NCBI GenBank assembly: GCA_018303445.1
Contig: JAGVYE010000031.1
Coordinates: forward strand, 1 to 46,981
DNA length: 46,981 nucleotides
Direction of reading: 5' to 3'
DNA from: Candidatus Woesearchaeota archaeon
GTDB lineage: Archaea; Nanobdellota; Nanobdellia; Woesearchaeales; GW2011-AR9
Position numbers and translations under genes: made by a program. Below the pieces are notes generated by a model. That model saw only the letters and a program-made list of their open reading frames with translations, did not search any database and was not told the origin of the DNA. Below are positions 27,322 to 36,529 of the stretch, one piece after another (the stretch's first letter is position 1; each line of letters begins with the position of its first letter).

Positions 27322-27441
27322 TGTCCAGGCTAGACTACAGGCCCAGAGGCACAACAATACGATGAATCTTATAAAAACTTTTTGGAAATCTTCATAATCC
27401 AATATCTTAAGTTACAAAACAATAATCAATATCAAAATTCT

Positions 27442-28251
27442 TTATTTGAGTCCTAACAATGCCACCATAATGCCAATTCCTGCCAGAAGCGCAATGAAAT
27501 GAATTACAGACTCTTTCCAACTGCATTCTTTATGCAACTCGGGAAATAAATTAGTGCCTGCGATATACAGAAATCCTCCCGCGGCAAATGGCAAGATCAC
27601 AGAAATAAATTTTGCTGAACCGCTTCCTATTGCTATTCCCACGATAGCTCCAACGACAGCTACTCCGGCAGAAGCCAGATTTAACAACAACGCTTTTCCC
27701 TTAGAAAATCCAGAGTACAATAAAACTCCAAAATCAGCAATTTCCTGCGGCACTTCATGTAAAATAACCGCTATGGTCGTGGCAATTCCCGCAGGAATAC
27801 TCACAAAGTAACTTACAGCAATAATGATCCCATCACTAAAATTATGCAAAGCATCGCCGAGAAGATTTAAAATTCCGATATGTTTTTTGTGTGACTCATG
27901 AATTAGTGGGTATTCCGCCAAATGTTTGTGAGGCAGTTGCGGCCGTATCTTACAGGTATTTTGCAAGTGAATGAATCGTTCAATAAGAAAAAATACCAAT
28001 ACTCCCGAAATGGTTAAGAGCCCTAGTCTGATGGTAAAACTCCCTTGCTGTTCTATTGCTTCAGGCAAAAGATGTAAAACTGCTCCCCCTAATAAGGTCC
28101 CTGCCGAAAGGCTGACGAGAACCAACAAAAATTTCTCAAGCGACTTTCTATTGAATAATAAAGCTGTAACCCCAACGAGGGAAAAAATGGAGACGATAAC
28201 TACACTCACTAAAGTATACAGTAAAACAGGCATATTCTCCAGAAGAATCAA
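27442..28251 (-). CDS. ZIP family metal transporter
   Basis: HNFSDGIIIAVSYF and VILHEVPQEIADFGVLL motifs. Confidence 0.93.
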   Translation of the reverse strand: MILLENMPVLLYTLVSVVIVSIFSLVGVTALLFNRKSLEKFLLVLVSLSAGTLLGGAVLHLLPEAIEQQGSFTIRLGLLTISGVLVFFLIERFIHLQNTCKIRPQLPHKHLAEYPLIHESHKKHIGILNLLGDALHNFSDGIIIAVSYFVSIPAGIATTIAVILHEVPQEIADFGVLLYSGFSKGKALLLNLASAGVAVVGAIVGIAIGSGSAKFISVILPFAAGGFLYIAGTNLFPELHKECSWKESVIHFIALLAGIGIMVALLGLK

Positions 28252-28266
28252 ACAACTTATAAATAT

Positions 28267-28281
28267 TACTGATTCTCAGTA
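28267..28281. promoter_or_regulatory. Candidate Fur/Zur-type operator
   Basis: Inverted repeat TACTGA-TTC-TCAGTA in the 38-bp gap between divergent ZIP transporter and Fur-family regulator. Confidence 0.5.
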
Positions 28282-28289
28282 TCAATAAG

Positions 28290-28658
28290 ATGCTAAGACT
28301 TACTAAACAGAAAAAGCAGATGTATGATCAGCTCTACAAAATAACTTCTTTTTTCGATGCTCAAGAGTTTCATCACCAGATTCTTAAAAGTGATCTTCAT
28401 CTTGGGATTGCTACCGTCTATCGCTTTCTCAATGATCTCGAGAATAGAGGCGAAATTCACTCTTATCTTTGTGAAAACCGTAAAATTTACTCTCAAAATA
28501 AAAACAATCATATCCATTTCATCTGTGAACGATGCGGCGAAAAGAAACATCTCCCATTAAAAAACGTTCATTTCCTTAAAGAAATCACGAATGAAGAGAT
28601 TTGTCATTTTCAGATCGATGTTACGGGAATATGTTCAGAATGTAAAAAAAGAATTTAA
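28290..28658 (+). CDS. Fur-family transcriptional regulator (probable metal uptake regulator)
   Basis: Winged-helix HLGIATVYRFLNDLENRGEI, HIHFICERCGEKKHLPL, CSEC. Confidence 0.9.
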   Translation: MLRLTKQKKQMYDQLYKITSFFDAQEFHHQILKSDLHLGIATVYRFLNDLENRGEIHSYLCENRKIYSQNKNNHIHFICERCGEKKHLPLKNVHFLKEITNEEICHFQIDVTGICSECKKRI

Positions 28659-28669
28659 TAAATTATCTC

Positions 28670-28867
28670 TTATTCCAGCATCTCTACTTCCTGCAAGGCT
28701 TCATCTAACGTATCGGGATATTTCTGGAGTAGTTCTTCGTCTGTCAATGCTTTTTGACTTGCATCGTCATCAACAGCCGTCGCCTTTTTATCTTTTATCA
28801 GCTCGGGAAGAGCACAACTAATAATTAATAAAAGTACGAGAAACATCACTAGTAGATGCATTTTCAT
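28670..28867 (-). CDS. Small putative lipoprotein (65 aa)
   Basis: Hydrophobic leader MKMHLLVMFLVLLLIISCA followed by an acidic tail. Confidence 0.5.
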   Translation of the reverse strand: MKMHLLVMFLVLLLIISCALPELIKDKKATAVDDDASQKALTDEELLQKYPDTLDEALQEVEMLE

Positions 28868-28912
28868 GTTTTAATTCCTCGCACAAATTGGAGCCAATCT
28901 CTACGCAGATCA

Positions 28913-29326
28913 TTAATTATCTTCTTTCGTTCTTCTGTCTTCGTTGCTTTTCAGTTCCTTCAACTTCTTTGTCAAGAGAATTTTTTCTCCACAATGCTGA
29001 CACTTGATAATAAAAGAAGGCACTCCTCGGTACGATTTCCTTTTATACGGTGCGGTAGCTTCTCCTTTCTTCTGACATTTGGGACACGTATACACGGTTT
29101 GAATTTGTACGCTATCCTCATGGGCTTCTTTGGTTTCCTGATATTTACAGGCAGGGCATTCATATTCCTTTGCCCTTATTTTCACGCTTCCTTTAGAATC
29201 TACTGGCTTGCCCATCTTCGCTTTATGGCATTTCGGACATTCCTTGCGATACACCCAGGCGAGAACGTCTCCTCTATTTGTGAAGTATAGACATTCTTTC
29301 ATTGATTCTGGGATACGTAAAGGCAT
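28913..29326 (-). CDS. Multi-zinc-ribbon protein
   Basis: CPKCHKAK, CPACKYQ, CPKCQKKG, CQHCGEK knuckles. Confidence 0.7.
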   Translation of the reverse strand: MPLRIPESMKECLYFTNRGDVLAWVYRKECPKCHKAKMGKPVDSKGSVKIRAKEYECPACKYQETKEAHEDSVQIQTVYTCPKCQKKGEATAPYKRKSYRGVPSFIIKCQHCGEKILLTKKLKELKSNEDRRTKEDN

Positions 29327-29456
29327 ATTAAGAATAGGAATGATGCTGCTGGTTTAAATAATTTTAGTTTTTGATCATCGTGATTAGAAATATCCTCAGT
29401 TTGACTTATAAATCAGTCATTTAGTTTATAAAAGAGAGACCCTTAAGCACTCTTCA

Positions 29457-30269
29457 ATGAATCTTACTCGAACCGTGCTTGCCTTAGGTTTAGCTGCGGT
29501 CGTGCAAAGTTGTGATTCTCTACGAAGTTGTAGTTTTAAAAGAGAAACGCTAAGGCTAGAAGATACCGCCAGTATAACACCTTGTTCTTCCGTTTTCTCC
29601 GCAAAAGAAGAATTATCTCCTTCCCTTACCGTTATAAGAGAAAATGTGATGTCGAGTCAGACCTGTCATGGATTTCATATTGGGAATGGGTACATTCTTT
29701 CTGTCGAACACTGCTTTGACAAAAAAAAGATTGGTGATGAAACTACATTCTATAAATTAGCACCAAGATTTTGGGAAGGTACTCCATATCGTGCTCATCT
29801 TTTAGCATCTTATAAAGAAGATGATTTAGTTTTGTTTAGGTCCGATGATTTTTCTCTGCAGTCTTCCCGTTATTTTGTGGATATTGCTAGCACCATCGAA
29901 GGCCAGAAGGTATTTTACTTTCCTTTGTTGTTAGAAAGCAGCCAGAAAAAACTTAACGTTTTAAGAGAAAAATATCCCTCCGACTTTCGTATTGATGCGA
30001 TGGGAACTACAGTTACAGGAACGGTGACTTTTGACGATTTAACGCGTCAACAAAGATATACCTATGCCTATATTCCAACTATGAATGGAATAAGTGGTTC
30101 TCCTTTTTTTGTAAAAGAGAGAGGGAGGATCTTTCTCGCTGGCGTCTTCACACGATTTTTCATACAAGGGGATCTTATCGAAGGTTCCAACACTAGGTAT
30201 GGAGAAAAAGCAATTTTTAGTAATGATGACAGCCTCTGCCGTTTTTTAGAGCATATACAAGAAAAATAA
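29457..30269 (+). CDS. Secreted trypsin-like serine protease (putative)
   Basis: Signal/lipobox-like leader ALGLAAVVQSCDS; GFHIGNGYILSVEHC (His), KEDDLVLF (Asp), MNGISGSPFF (Ser). Confidence 0.7.
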   Translation: MNLTRTVLALGLAAVVQSCDSLRSCSFKRETLRLEDTASITPCSSVFSAKEELSPSLTVIRENVMSSQTCHGFHIGNGYILSVEHCFDKKKIGDETTFYKLAPRFWEGTPYRAHLLASYKEDDLVLFRSDDFSLQSSRYFVDIASTIEGQKVFYFPLLLESSQKKLNVLREKYPSDFRIDAMGTTVTGTVTFDDLTRQQRYTYAYIPTMNGISGSPFFVKERGRIFLAGVFTRFFIQGDLIEGSNTRYGEKAIFSNDDSLCRFLEHIQEK

Positions 30270-30321
30270 TTAGTTTTTCTGAAAGCCAATCACTCCGTGA
30301 ACACAGAAGTGAAAAGAGCAG

Positions 30322-31149
30322 TTAGGAAGAACTTCTCTTTACTTCAATACTAATTGCTTTCTCATTCAATCGAATATATCTCGGACATTCTGTCCACTCT
30401 AATTTGTTTTTTTGACAAAAATCAATGATTTTTTCTTTCTCATTATCAGTTGTAAAAGAAACAAGGATAACTAATCCCTCCTCTTTTTCATTGATAATTT
30501 TAAAATGATCTAAATCTTTCATTATTTTTTGTCTTTTTTCCTGCAGAAACTCTAATCTTTTTGGAAGTTGTTGTAATTTGGCGCAAATAATTTTTAAGGT
30601 CTCTTCATCAGTAAATTCTTTGATTCTTAATTTTTCAAATAACTTCTCATCTTTACAAGAAATAAATCCGCCTTTTCCGGCATCAACAGGTTTCCATCTC
30701 CCAAAACTTCCAACAATGATATCGGCAAATCTTCCATCACACCGTTCTGTTCCTATGCTCCCGGAACCATCTAAAATAACTATACACTGATGTTTGCAGC
30801 ACCATTCATAGATTTCTTTCATAGGCTGTTTCGCATGATACCCCCCGGGATTTTGGTAGAGGAGCGCAGAATATTGTTTTTTTGAAAATTTTTGCCGTAG
30901 ATCTTCGAGGCTGATTCTTGCCTTGTCGCAACAGACTTCTTCTACATTCAACCCTAATTTTTGCGGAGCACTCTTATACGATAACCATCCTCCTTCTTCA
31001 GGAATAATGATCGTACTTTCTCGAGGAAGAAGAGAAAGAGCTGCTTCTATGGCGGAATTGCCACGTGACGTGAGAGAAATAAAAATATGTCCGAGATATT
31101 TTTTTAATTCTTTTTTAATCTCTAGTGCAATATTGCCAACTATGTTCAT
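30322..31149 (-). CDS. PLP-dependent fold-type I enzyme-like protein (aminotransferase/desulfurase-like)
   Basis: SRGNSAIEAALSLL, QNPGGYHA, IVILDGSGSIG, GSFGRWKPVDAGKGGFI. Confidence 0.6.
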   Translation of the reverse strand: MNIVGNIALEIKKELKKYLGHIFISLTSRGNSAIEAALSLLPRESTIIIPEEGGWLSYKSAPQKLGLNVEEVCCDKARISLEDLRQKFSKKQYSALLYQNPGGYHAKQPMKEIYEWCCKHQCIVILDGSGSIGTERCDGRFADIIVGSFGRWKPVDAGKGGFISCKDEKLFEKLRIKEFTDEETLKIICAKLQQLPKRLEFLQEKRQKIMKDLDHFKIINEKEEGLVILVSFTTDNEKEKIIDFCQKNKLEWTECPRYIRLNEKAISIEVKRSSS

Positions 31150-31238
31150 AAAAGCTTAGAACAGAGGCTTATTTTTATGCTTTACTTAATAAAGAGAGAG
31201 AGGCTGATGCTCATTCAGACAGATAGAAAACACAGGCA

Positions 31239-32378
31239 TTATCTCTTAACTTTTATTCTTTGAATAATTTGATTCTGTCCTTGAATTTTTAATTCCCAAA
31301 GGAGGCGATTATGGATCGCTTCTCTGGTGATGATTCCCACTACTTTTCCTTTTTCAACAACCGGAAGGGCCTTTCTTCCTTGTTCAGATAATTTCTGCAG
31401 AGCATTATAAACGGTATCTTTTTTTTGTATTTCTTGAACGGCGCTTAATGGTTTAGCAAGAGTTTTCACATTCCTTCCCTCTTTAATTTTCTCTGAAATA
31501 TTCCCTAGATCTTCCAGTTCAAGAATTCCCTGGAAGGTCTTACTTTTCACAAAAAAAACCTGTTGATTTTCTTTACGGAACTTTGTTACAAAATCTCCTA
31601 TCTTCATTTCCGCATCAACTACAGGACATTTTTTGATTATAACTTCTTCTACAAGAATAGGTTTTAATACTTCTCGTAAGATAACTTGTTCATAACTAAG
31701 TCCAGCAATAAAGTAAAGAAATCCTCCTAATATAATAAACCATAATCCACTGCCTGAATTAGTGAAAAAACTCCAGATCCCTAAAATAATTAGGGAACTC
31801 GCGACAATTTTTCCTCCTTTCACGGCAATCCTCGTCGCTTTCTTGAGATCTTTGTAATAATACGATAATAAAGCTCTAAATGCCCGTCCTCCGTCTAAAG
31901 GATAGCCAGGAAGAAGATTAAAGAGAGCTAACACAAAGTTAATCTGATATAAATAAAACGCTATCGTCGTAATATAAATTTGTATCTTTGCCAGAAACAA
32001 CACATAAGAAATTCCAGAAAACACGAAGGAAAATACTGGTCCTGCCAAAGCCATGAGAAATTCTGTAGATGGCTTCATTTCCTCTGTTGTAATCCCGGCT
32101 ACTCCACCAAAAAAGAATAAAGTAATATTTTCAACTTGGATTTTTTTTGCTTTCGCAACGAGAGAATGGCTTAATTCATGAAGAAGAACAGAGCAAAAAA
32201 GCAGTAGTGCTGAAATAATTCCCATACCCCCGTACTCTATTTTCGTCAATCCAGGGAAATGGAGGGGAAAAAAAGCGGTTGCCAAACTCCAAGAGAGAAG
32301 AACAAAAATAATCCACCAGCTGTAATGAATGCGGACCTCAATACCTGAAACGCGGAATATTGTGGTTGTTCCATTCAT
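31239..32378 (-). CDS. Site-2 protease (M50) with CBS domains
   Basis: VLLHELSHSLVAK, NLLPGYPLDGGRAFRALL, C-terminal CBS pair. Confidence 0.93.
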   Translation of the reverse strand: MNGTTTIFRVSGIEVRIHYSWWIIFVLLSWSLATAFFPLHFPGLTKIEYGGMGIISALLLFCSVLLHELSHSLVAKAKKIQVENITLFFFGGVAGITTEEMKPSTEFLMALAGPVFSFVFSGISYVLFLAKIQIYITTIAFYLYQINFVLALFNLLPGYPLDGGRAFRALLSYYYKDLKKATRIAVKGGKIVASSLIILGIWSFFTNSGSGLWFIILGGFLYFIAGLSYEQVILREVLKPILVEEVIIKKCPVVDAEMKIGDFVTKFRKENQQVFFVKSKTFQGILELEDLGNISEKIKEGRNVKTLAKPLSAVQEIQKKDTVYNALQKLSEQGRKALPVVEKGKVVGIITREAIHNRLLWELKIQGQNQIIQRIKVKR

Positions 32379-32440
32379 ATTTTCATCTAATATCCCTATA
32401 TTTTAAAAGGATTTGTCTTCATTAAAGAATGAAGAAAGTT

Positions 32441-33313
32441 CTACTCTTTCACCACAATCTTGCTATCCATAGTACTCATAATCCCGTCAACAATCACACA
32501 TGTTTCCACTTCTGTAAATGTCCATTCAAATCTTTCTCCTGGGTCAAATTTCTTGCTGCGGACATCAAAACAATTACGTACGCCGATAACCATTCCCACT
32601 CCTATACTTCCTTCCCGCACTACTTCCCATACCACCGTTTCACCCTTTTTAATCTCTAATATTCTGGGGTCAAATCCAGTAGAGGTCATCATGACTTGAT
32701 GCTTTATTTTTCGCGGTACTTCTGGAAGAGGCTCTTCTTCTGATGGTGGAACTTCTTCAACTTTTGTTTCTGTTTCATTTTTACTTTCGTTACTTTCGTC
32801 GACAGCAGGTTCAGTTTCTACAACTACAGAACTCGTGATCGTTGATCCGGCCTCGGCAACTGGCTCTTCTTCAATACTTTTGGCAAATAAACTCCCCATT
32901 TTTACAAAAAATGAAATCAGAGAAAACTTAATTTTATTTCCTATCCCCAAAACTTCATAGCGAATCTCTTTCTTATCTAAGGCTTCGCGCAGCGCTGCCA
33001 GTGGATTTGAGGAAGCGGAAATGGAAGCAATGGTTTCTTGGCTAACATATCCTTTTATGGTTGGCTTTTCCACTTCTCCTTCTTTGATTTGCGTAATTAC
33101 GCCATTTTCCGTTACTATCCCCATAACGATCTCTTTTCCTTCAGAAGAAAGGTAGATATTGGCCCTTTGATTTCCAAACAGCGCTTTGGCAAAGGCCGGA
33201 AGTTCAGTTCCTTCTTTCACATCAATAGGAAAGGGACTTTTTTCCTGCTGGGCGAGAGCAGAGAAACTAAGGATAAAAGCTAAGCAGAACAATAAAGCCA
33301 TACTTTTTTTCAT
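32441..33313 (-). CDS. Secreted cupredoxin-like domain protein (290 aa)
   Basis: Signal peptide from ATG at 33313 (MKKSMALLFCLAFILSFSALAQ); C-terminal FDPRILEIKKGETVVWEVVREGSIGVGMVIGVRNCFDV...FEWTFTEVETCVIVD. The longer ORF start at 33511 is probably spurious. Confidence 0.75.
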   Translation of the reverse strand: MKKSMALLFCLAFILSFSALAQQEKSPFPIDVKEGTELPAFAKALFGNQRANIYLSSEGKEIVMGIVTENGVITQIKEGEVEKPTIKGYVSQETIASISASSNPLAALREALDKKEIRYEVLGIGNKIKFSLISFFVKMGSLFAKSIEEEPVAEAGSTITSSVVVETEPAVDESNESKNETETKVEEVPPSEEEPLPEVPRKIKHQVMMTSTGFDPRILEIKKGETVVWEVVREGSIGVGMVIGVRNCFDVRSKKFDPGERFEWTFTEVETCVIVDGIMSTMDSKIVVKE

Positions 33314-33357
33314 AATCCCTGTAGGTAAATTAATTAATATAAACTTTTCGTTTTTCT

Positions 33358-33461
33358 GTACGTATTTAAGTCTGTGGGTGGATCGTGAGCTACATACCGC
33401 GGCCGAACACAGCCCTTTGGCGAGTTGGCACTGTCCATAAAAGAGTAGACTTAATACGTAC
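33358..33461. repeat. About 104-bp element bounded by a 15/16-bp inverted repeat
   Basis: GTACGTATTTAAGTCT (33358-33373) versus AGACTTAATACGTAC (33447-33461), one-base difference; GC-rich interior. Confidence 0.7.
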
Positions 33462-33500
33462 GTTTTTCTCAATAAAAATAAAGAAAAAGAACTAAGAATC

Positions 33501-33962
33501 TTATCCCTCAATTATAACCTTACCTACTTTTAAAGAAGTTATGGCATCAATGTACTCGCACTTTCCCGATTCTGTAAATGTCCATTCAAATGTTTCTCCA
33601 GGTTTAAGAGTTCTGCTTTGCACCTTAACACAGTTTTTCGTTCCTTTGATAAGCATATTTTTCACGTTACCTTCTCGCATATTTTTCCAAGTTACTTTCT
33701 CTCCTACTTTTATCGTTAGTTCAGATGGTTCAAAGTTATCCCCTACGACATTAATTACGTTCATCGCCCCTGTCGTCTCTTCCTTAGTTGTCTCTTCAGT
33801 TTTGGCAGTTTCTGCTTTAGTCGGTTCTTCTTTTACCGTCTCCTTAACTACCGGACTTTGCGGTTCAACTTTAGGTTGCACATCTATTTTCTCTTGTTTT
33901 GCGCATCCCAAAACAATTAAAAAAATACCCAGTACTACAAATAAAATTTCTATTTTTTTCAT
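33501..33962 (-). CDS. Cupredoxin-like lipoprotein
   Basis: Lipobox FLIVLGCAKQ; FEPSELTIKVGEKVTWKNMREGNVKNMLIKGTKNC...GETFEWTFTESGKCEYID. Confidence 0.8.
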   Translation of the reverse strand: MKKIEILFVVLGIFLIVLGCAKQEKIDVQPKVEPQSPVVKETVKEEPTKAETAKTEETTKEETTGAMNVINVVGDNFEPSELTIKVGEKVTWKNMREGNVKNMLIKGTKNCVKVQSRTLKPGETFEWTFTESGKCEYIDAITSLKVGKVIIEG

Positions 33963-34014
33963 AAATCATCACCTTTCCCTATTAAAATCTGAATTCCCTT
34001 AAAAAATTTGTGGT

Positions 34015-35490
34015 TCATCCTTTCACGTTTCCAATCGGCTTCAAGGCCACTACTGGCTTTGTGATCCCTGCTTTGTCAAGTGTATCAACAATCGCATCAA
34101 TGTTTTTATAGGCTTTTCCCGCTTCTTCGGCCAAACCTTTCATGGTTACGGCGTGAACATAAATACCTCTGCGTTCCATGTCTTTTTGTAATTGCTCGCC
34201 CCTAAACTCCTTCGTTGCCGCCATTCTGCTCATCGTCCTTCCGGAACCATGAGCTGTAGAGGAAAAAGTTTCGTCTGAACTATCTGTTCCCACTAAGAGA
34301 TAAGAACCCGTTTCCATCGATCCTCCTAAAATTACTGGCTGGCCTACTTTCCTATATTCCTTTGGTAAATCTTTTGCTCTCTGCGGTCCAAAAGCCCTCG
34401 TAGAACCTTTCCTGTGGACTAACAGTTTTTTCTCTTTTCCATCAATAACATACTTTTCTAATTTAGCAATGTTGTGAGCAACATCATAGACTAAATTCAT
34501 TTCCATTTCTTTTGCACTTTTCCCAAAAACGTTACTAAACACTTCGCGAATTTGATGCGTAATAACTTGCCGATTGGCAAAAGCCATATTTGCTGCACAG
34601 GCCATGGCTTTATAATAATCCTGCCCTTCGGGAGAATTAAATGGCGCACACGCCAGTTCTTGATCGAGAATGGCAATACCATATTTCGGCATAACATCAA
34701 GAAAGAGACGTAAATAATCTGTCCCAATCTGATGGCCAAATCCTCGGCTTCCACAGTGAACCATAATCACAATTTGCCCTTCTTTTGTAATTCCCATAAT
34801 TTTTGCGATTTCTGGATCAAGAATGTTCTCTTTCTTAACTTCCTGAATTTCAAGATAATGATTCCCACTTCCTAATGTTCCTAATTGATCAAATCCTCTT
34901 TTCACGGCTTTGTCCGAAACCTTAGAAGGATCTGCCCAGTCAATTTTCCCTTGATCTTCAATATGTTCAAGATCAGATTCCCAGGCATAGCCAGCTTTTA
35001 CACACCATTGCGCGCCATTTTTCATAACTTCCTTAAATTCTTCTTTAGAAATCTTGACAAATCCTTTGCAGCCAACGCCTGCCGGAACAGCTTTATAGAG
35101 TTCATCCACGAGTTGTTTGATTTTTGGTTTCACTTCTTTAATGGTAAGATTTGTCGTCATGAGACGCATCCCACAATTAATATCGAAACCAATCCCTCCT
35201 GGAGAGATAACTCCTCCCTTATCAACATCAAATGCTGCCACTCCCCCAATGGGGAAACCGTATCCCCAGTGGCCATCTGGCATGCAGTACGCATATTTCT
35301 GGATTCCTGGCAAGGTTGCCACATTTGTCACTTGCTCAAACACCCCCGCATCCAGATGTTGCATCAATTCTTCATTGGCAATAATCCTTGCTGGAACGAG
35401 CATTCCTTTCTTATAAGAAGTAGGTAATTCCCAGACTACTTCACTGATTCGTTTGATTTCTTTTGGCGGGCCAGGAGGTTGTTTTTCCAT
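34015..35490 (-). CDS. rtcB: RNA-splicing ligase RtcB
   Basis: YCMPDGHWGYGFPIGGVAAFD, GGVISPGGIGFDINCGMRL, GTLGSGNHYLEIQ, VHCGSRGFGHQIG, VHRKGSTRAF; no intein. Confidence 0.97.
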   Translation of the reverse strand: MEKQPPGPPKEIKRISEVVWELPTSYKKGMLVPARIIANEELMQHLDAGVFEQVTNVATLPGIQKYAYCMPDGHWGYGFPIGGVAAFDVDKGGVISPGGIGFDINCGMRLMTTNLTIKEVKPKIKQLVDELYKAVPAGVGCKGFVKISKEEFKEVMKNGAQWCVKAGYAWESDLEHIEDQGKIDWADPSKVSDKAVKRGFDQLGTLGSGNHYLEIQEVKKENILDPEIAKIMGITKEGQIVIMVHCGSRGFGHQIGTDYLRLFLDVMPKYGIAILDQELACAPFNSPEGQDYYKAMACAANMAFANRQVITHQIREVFSNVFGKSAKEMEMNLVYDVAHNIAKLEKYVIDGKEKKLLVHRKGSTRAFGPQRAKDLPKEYRKVGQPVILGGSMETGSYLLVGTDSSDETFSSTAHGSGRTMSRMAATKEFRGEQLQKDMERRGIYVHAVTMKGLAEEAGKAYKNIDAIVDTLDKAGITKPVVALKPIGNVKG

Positions 35491-35591
35491 AAAATATAGC
35501 TTACAGAGCGCGTTTTTTAAAGCTTTTGTAAAGATTCTTTTAGAATTTAAAGTCTAAAATTATTTAAATATCCAGTTCAACAAAGGAGGAG

Positions 35592-35882
35592 ATGGTTGAC
35601 GGAAAAAAATTTCGTGAATTTTTGGCAAGCTTAGAAAACGATCAACCCGTCTATTTTTCTGGTCGTGGTACTCGTTATAATATCAATTCTGGTGAAGAAA
35701 AAGTTGAATTAGTTGGTTATTATATACGTTCCTCTTTTGATCATAGTTTGGTTGAAGTGGTCTTATCTATGGTAAATCCTCCCTTGACTGGTTCTCCTCA
35801 ACATACCAGAAAGAAGATATTGATTGATCCAAACTATCTCGATGACTATGGAACTTTAGAAAAAAGAAGTATGGTTCAATAA
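35592..35882 (+). CDS. Hypothetical protein (96 aa)
   Basis: ORF with upstream GGAGGAG ribosome-binding-like sequence. Confidence 0.55.
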   Translation: MVDGKKFREFLASLENDQPVYFSGRGTRYNINSGEEKVELVGYYIRSSFDHSLVEVVLSMVNPPLTGSPQHTRKKILIDPNYLDDYGTLEKRSMVQ

Positions 35883-35926
35883 TACTTTCATAAGTCTTAA
35901 AAACAGCTCTTTTTGGTTCTTCCCTG

Positions 35927-36529
35927 ATGTTAACAAAACAAGAAACTGGTCGGCAGCTCCTCCACGTAGGGATTGGACTTCTTACGGGGCTTTTCATTTA
36001 TTTAGATATTCTCACTCCTCTCGCTTTATTTCTTCTTATTATTGTTGGCCTCCTTGCCAGCCTTCTTTCGAAAAGAATCCGCCTTCCTCTCTTTTCCTTT
36101 TTCCTCGATCATTTCGAACGGGAAGAACAAAAGAAAGCCTTCCCTGGTAAGGGGGTGATTTTTTTCTTTATTGGAGTTCTTTTCGCGATGAAACTCTTTT
36201 CTAAAGACATTGCTCTGGCCGCGATTATGATTCTTACTCTGGGTGACTCGGTTAGCCATCTTGTCGGAGAGCGATTTGGTCAAATAAAGAACATTTTTAA
36301 CGGTGATGGGAAAAAATTGCTTGAAGGAACTTTGGCGGGAACCATGGCGGGATTTCTTGGCGCGGTCTTATTTGTCCCCGCTCCCGAAGCACTTTTGGGC
36401 AGTTTTTCCGCAATGCTGGTGGAAGTAGTAAAAATTGATCTTAACGAAAATACTGTAGATGATAATCTGGTAGTTCCTTTAGTTGCCGGAGCAGTGATTT
36501 TTTTGTTGAGGAAATATTCATTTTTATAA
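35927..36529 (+). CDS. CTP-dependent dolichol/polyprenol kinase-like (SEC59/DGK1/VTE5) membrane protein
   Basis: RQLLHVGIGLLTG, ILTLGDSVSHLVGERFG, GKKLLEGTLAGTMAGFLGA, VEVV...DNLVVPLV. Confidence 0.88.
   Translation: MLTKQETGRQLLHVGIGLLTGLFIYLDILTPLALFLLIIVGLLASLLSKRIRLPLFSFFLDHFEREEQKKAFPGKGVIFFFIGVLFAMKLFSKDIALAAIMILTLGDSVSHLVGERFGQIKNIFNGDGKKLLEGTLAGTMAGFLGAVLFVPAPEALLGSFSAMLVEVVKIDLNENTVDDNLVVPLVAGAVIFLLRKYSFL

Larger units (their letters stand above)
27212..27344 (-). tRNA. tRNA-Arg(UCG) with two introns
   Basis: Acceptor GGGCCTG/CAGGCTC, discriminator A, T-arm CCCGG-TTCGAAT-CCGGG, anticodon stem GCGGG/CCCGC with loop CTTCGG|18-nt intron|A; D-stem GTC/GAC restored by removing 38-41 nt. 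Anticodon TCG at 27266-27268. Confidence 0.82.

Noticed and set aside
33358-33461. Possible 5S rRNA because of the CCGAACAC motif
   Set aside because: Too short (about 104 nt) and the flanking helices do not match the 5S layout.
33314-33511. N-terminal extension of ORF 32441-33511
   Set aside because: A proper signal peptide starts at ATG 33313 with a TATA-like box just upstream; the extension is non-coding inverted-repeat sequence.
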